A stretch of DNA of 14,462 nt. Source: Candidatus Woesearchaeota archaeon (GTDB lineage: Archaea; Nanobdellota; Nanobdellia; Woesearchaeales; ARS49). Every line of letters begins with the position of its first letter. Positions within the stretch are counted from its first letter, which is position 1. The position numbers and the translations under genes are program-made. The notes beneath the pieces were generated by a model, which ran no database searches, was not told where the DNA came from, and was given only the letters and a program-made list of their open reading frames with translations. Positions 12,157 through 14,462 of this stretch are shown here, one piece after another. The stretch spans positions 1-14,462 of the forward strand of contig JAHWHB010000064.1 of the NCBI GenBank assembly GCA_019323575.1, given 5' to 3'.

Positions 12157-13121
12157 CTATTGTTGAGGCTGTGAAGGATGCTTTGGATTGCGAGATGGCT
12201 AAGGATGAGAGGGTTGTTGTTCTTGGCGAGGATGTTGGTTTGAATGGCGGTGTTTTTCGTGCGACTGATGGTTTGTTTAAGAAGTTTGGTGATAAGCGTG
12301 TTGTTGATACTCCTTTGTCTGAGTCCGGTATTGTTGGTGTGAGTATTGCTATGGCTGCTATGGGTTTGCGTCCTGTTGCTGAGATCCAGTTTGATGGTTT
12401 TACTTATCCTGCGTTTGATCAGATGTTTTCTCATGCTGCTCGTTTGCGTAACAGGTCCCGTGGCCGTTATACCTGTCCTATGGTTTTGCGTTTTCCTTAT
12501 GGCGGCGGCATCCGTGCTTTGGAGCATCATAATGAGAGTCCTGAGGCTTATTTTGTTCATACTCCTGGTTTGAAGGTTGTTGTGCCTAGTAATCCTTATG
12601 ATACTAAGGGTTTGTTGATTGCTTCTATTCGGGATCCTGATCCTGTTGTTTTTATGGAGCCTAAGCGTGTTTATCGTGCTATTCGTGATGAAGTGCCTGA
12701 GAGTGTTTATGTTGTTGAGATTGGCAAGGCTAATGTTGTTCGTGAGGGTGTTGATGTTACTTTGATTGCTTGGGGCGCTATGGTTCGTGAGTGTTTGAGG
12801 ACTGCTGATGTTCTTGCTTCTAAGGGTGTTAAGGCAGAGGTTGTTGATGTGCGTACTTTGAAGCCTTGTGATTTTGATACTATTTTTGCCAGTGTTAAGA
12901 AGACTGGAAGGGCTGTTGTTGTGCATGAGGCTCCTTTGACTCTTGGTTTTGGTGCTGAGATTTGTGCTCGTGTTCAGGAGGAGTTGTTGTTGTTTTTGAA
13001 GGCTCCTGTGCTTCGTGTTGCTGGTTATGATACTCCTTTTCCTTATTTCAAGTTGGAGGATGAGTACCTGCCTGGTCCTGATAGGATTGGCAGGGCTGTT
13101 GAGAGGGTGATGTCATTTTGA
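12144..13121 (+). CDS. pdhB: Pyruvate (2-oxoacid) dehydrogenase E1 component, beta subunit
   Basis: This 325-residue subunit is the partner of E1-alpha. Landmarks are GEDVGLNGGVFRAT near the N terminus, PLSESGIVG with E60, the Glu that activates ThDP, then EIQFDGFTYPAFDQ and FPYGGGIRALEHHNESPEA, and FMEPKRVYR. The transketolase C-terminal domain occupies about 195-325 and interacts with E2. Its ATG lies 13 bp inside the end of E1-alpha, with GAGGGA just upstream, so translation is coupled and subunit stoichiometry is likely balanced. Length is normal and all recognised residues are present. Substrate ambiguity is the same as for E1-alpha. Confidence 0.93.
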   Translation: MAKLTIVEAVKDALDCEMAKDERVVVLGEDVGLNGGVFRATDGLFKKFGDKRVVDTPLSESGIVGVSIAMAAMGLRPVAEIQFDGFTYPAFDQMFSHAARLRNRSRGRYTCPMVLRFPYGGGIRALEHHNESPEAYFVHTPGLKVVVPSNPYDTKGLLIASIRDPDPVVFMEPKRVYRAIRDEVPESVYVVEIGKANVVREGVDVTLIAWGAMVRECLRTADVLASKGVKAEVVDVRTLKPCDFDTIFASVKKTGRAVVVHEAPLTLGFGAEICARVQEELLLFLKAPVLRVAGYDTPFPYFKLEDEYLPGPDRIGRAVERVMSF

Positions 13122-14386
13122 CGTTTGATTTTAAGCTGCCGGATCTTGGCGAGGGGATTGTTGAGGCTGAGATTGTCAAGTGGATTGTTAAGGAGGGTGA
13201 TAAGGTTGAGGAGCACGAGGCTATTGTTGAGTTGGAGACTGCGAAGGCTGTTGTGCAGGTTCCTAGTCCTAAGGCTGGCACGATTTTGAAGATTTTTGGG
13301 AGTGCTGGTGATAAGATTCATGTTGGTGATGTTTTGTGTTCGATTGGTGAGGAAGGCGAGGCTGCGAAGCCTAAAGCGCCTAAGCGTGTTCCTGCTGGTG
13401 TTATGGGTGAGTTGGAGGTTGCTCCTGATGATGACCGCGGGGGTCAAGAGGGGGCCGGCGGTGGAGGCCCCATCGGTATGGCTGCGAAGCCTATTCCTTC
13501 TAAGAAAGTTGCTGAGCCTTCTGTTGCTGTTTTGCCTGCTGTTCGTAAGCTTGCTAAGGATTTGGGTGTTGATGTTTCTAAGTTGAAGGGCAGTGGTCCT
13601 GGCGGCAGGGTTACTGAGGATGATGTTGCGCGTGCTTCTGGTAAGGTTGCTAAAGAGGCTAAGGGTCCTGTGATTACTTTTGAGAAATTTGGTCGTGTGA
13701 TTAGGATTCCTTTGAAGGGTGTTCGCAGGGAGATTGCTAAGCATATGGTTGAGAGCTTGCAGTCTGCTGCTCATGTTGCTCATATGGATTTTGCTGATGT
13801 TACTAAGCTTGCCGAGTATCGTGAAAAAGAGAAAGAAGAATGTGAGAAAAGGGGCGTTAAGTTGACTTTCTTGCCTTTTATTGTTCGTGCTTGTGTTCTT
13901 GCTTTGAAGAGTTTTCCGTATGTGAATTCGAGCTTGGATGGTGAGGATATTGTTGTGAAGCAGTATTATAATATTGGTATTGCTGTTGATACTCCTGCTG
14001 GTTTGATGGTTCCTGTTGTTAAGAAGGCTAATGAGCGTTCTATTATTGAGATTGCGCGTGAGATCTGGCGTGTTGCTGAGCTGTCGAGGACTCGTGAGAT
14101 TCAGTTGAAGGATTTGCAGGGCGGTACTTTTACTATTACGAATATTGGCAGTCTTGGCGGTGTTTTTTCCACGCCTGTGATTAATTATCCTGAGTGTGCT
14201 ATTCTTGGTCTTGGCAGGATTCAGGATTCTGCTGTTGTTGTTGACGGCAAGGTTGAGGTTAGGAAGATGCTGCCTTTGAGTCTGTCTTTTGATCATCGTA
14301 TTATTGATGGTGCTTTGGCTGCTAAGTTTGTTAATGAGATTAAGCGTCATCTTGAGGATGTTGATTCTTTGTTGATGGGGTATTAG
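13118..14386 (+). CDS. pdhC: Dihydrolipoamide acyltransferase (E2) of the 2-oxoacid dehydrogenase complex
   Basis: This 422-residue protein forms the core of the complex and transfers the acyl group to CoA. A lipoyl domain (about 2-78) carries the modified lysine K43 in ETAKA. A Gly/Pro/Ala linker (80-137) follows, then the E1/E3-binding domain (about 138-172, PAVRKLAKDLGV and GSGPGGRVTEDDV). The catalytic domain ends with FDHRIIDG (H393, D397). A single lipoyl domain is typical of archaeal and Gram-positive complexes. The start is TTG 13118, overlapping the E1-beta stop, with GGTGA at 13106-13110; no in-frame ATG lies before the lipoyl domain. The linker contains a G-rich DNA patch (13431-13475) unlike the rest of the gene. 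Activity needs lipoylation and an E3 partner; no E3 gene is seen here. Confidence 0.93.
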   Translation: MTFDFKLPDLGEGIVEAEIVKWIVKEGDKVEEHEAIVELETAKAVVQVPSPKAGTILKIFGSAGDKIHVGDVLCSIGEEGEAAKPKAPKRVPAGVMGELEVAPDDDRGGQEGAGGGGPIGMAAKPIPSKKVAEPSVAVLPAVRKLAKDLGVDVSKLKGSGPGGRVTEDDVARASGKVAKEAKGPVITFEKFGRVIRIPLKGVRREIAKHMVESLQSAAHVAHMDFADVTKLAEYREKEKEECEKRGVKLTFLPFIVRACVLALKSFPYVNSSLDGEDIVVKQYYNIGIAVDTPAGLMVPVVKKANERSIIEIAREIWRVAELSRTREIQLKDLQGGTFTITNIGSLGGVFSTPVINYPECAILGLGRIQDSAVVVDGKVEVRKMLPLSLSFDHRIIDGALAAKFVNEIKRHLEDVDSLLMGY

Positions 14387-14462
14387 ATGAAGACTAATTT
14401 TAATCAGTTATCTAAGGAAGTTTTTAAGTTTGAGAGAAAAGCTGGTTTTGATAAGACTTCTA
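14387..14462 (+). CDS. Start of an unidentified gene, cut by the window end
   Basis: ATG directly follows the E2 stop codon and the frame stays open for 25 codons to the window edge (MKTNFNQLSKEVFKFERKAG onward). Codon use resembles its neighbours, so it is probably the fourth gene of the operon. The opening weakly recalls MazG-like nucleotide pyrophosphohydrolases (a QLxKEVxKFERKxGxDKT pattern), but this is too short to decide. It does not look like E3, which would begin with an FAD-binding GxGxxG near the N terminus. Confidence 0.45.
   Translation, partial: MKTNFNQLSKEVFKFERKAGFDKTS

Noticed and set aside
13043..14350. 435-codon minus-strand frame opposite E2, and similar frames opposite E1-alpha, E1-beta, the ligase and hppA
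   Set aside because: Same codon-avoidance effect; low-complexity products and no promoter or ribosome binding site, opposite well-identified genes.

Overview
This window looks like chromosomal DNA of an archaeon, most likely a DPANN lineage close to Woesearchaeales or Pacearchaeales; the lineage is an inference. The direct evidence for an archaeon is a set of TATA boxes centred about 27 bp upstream of start codons (several genes look leaderless), GGTGA-type ribosome binding sites on the genes that do have leaders, T-rich intergenic tails, small membrane-anchored winged-helix regulators, and a secreted protein ending in a PEF-type archaeosortase signal. The + strand is G+T rich throughout. Genes on + use T/G-ending codons and the two protein genes on - use A-rich codons, which suggests strong strand-biased mutation.

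Layout. 1-1045 (-): a truncated class II tRNA-Leu(UAA) and a CaCA-type cation exchanger with unusual ion-site residues. 1127-4917 (+): a probable copper/heavy-metal locus. It holds a membrane-bound winged-helix regulator with a Cys/His/Met extracellular loop, an unidentified 145-nt multi-hairpin element, a 3-TM protein with a C-terminal HMA-like domain, a P1B-1 copper ATPase (CopA) with YHS and HMA domains, and a 38-residue single-pass membrane peptide too short for normal gene calling. 4985-7334 (+): a K+-independent-type membrane pyrophosphatase (HppA) followed by a 97-residue membrane protein. 7368-8315 (+): a proline iminopeptidase. 8316-9557 (-): a secreted, heavily sequon-bearing beta-propeller-like surface protein, convergent with the peptidase gene with no gap.

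9647-14462 (+): a minimal VIT1/CCC1-type transporter overlapping a divergent lipoate-ligase-like gene, then a pyruvate (2-oxoacid) dehydrogenase operon encoding E1-alpha, E1-beta and E2, and finally the first 25 codons of an unidentified gene. The ligase homologue would be expected to lipoylate the E2 lipoyl domain, but it lacks the lysine normally essential in the family. No E3 (dihydrolipoamide dehydrogenase) gene is present in the window.

The strongest candidates for something undescribed are the folded multi-hairpin element at 1587-1731, the small metal-locus proteins around CopA, and the ligase homologue without its catalytic lysine beside a PDH operon. No CRISPR array, transposase or complete mobile element is visible. 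No gene-free stretch exceeds about 210 bp.
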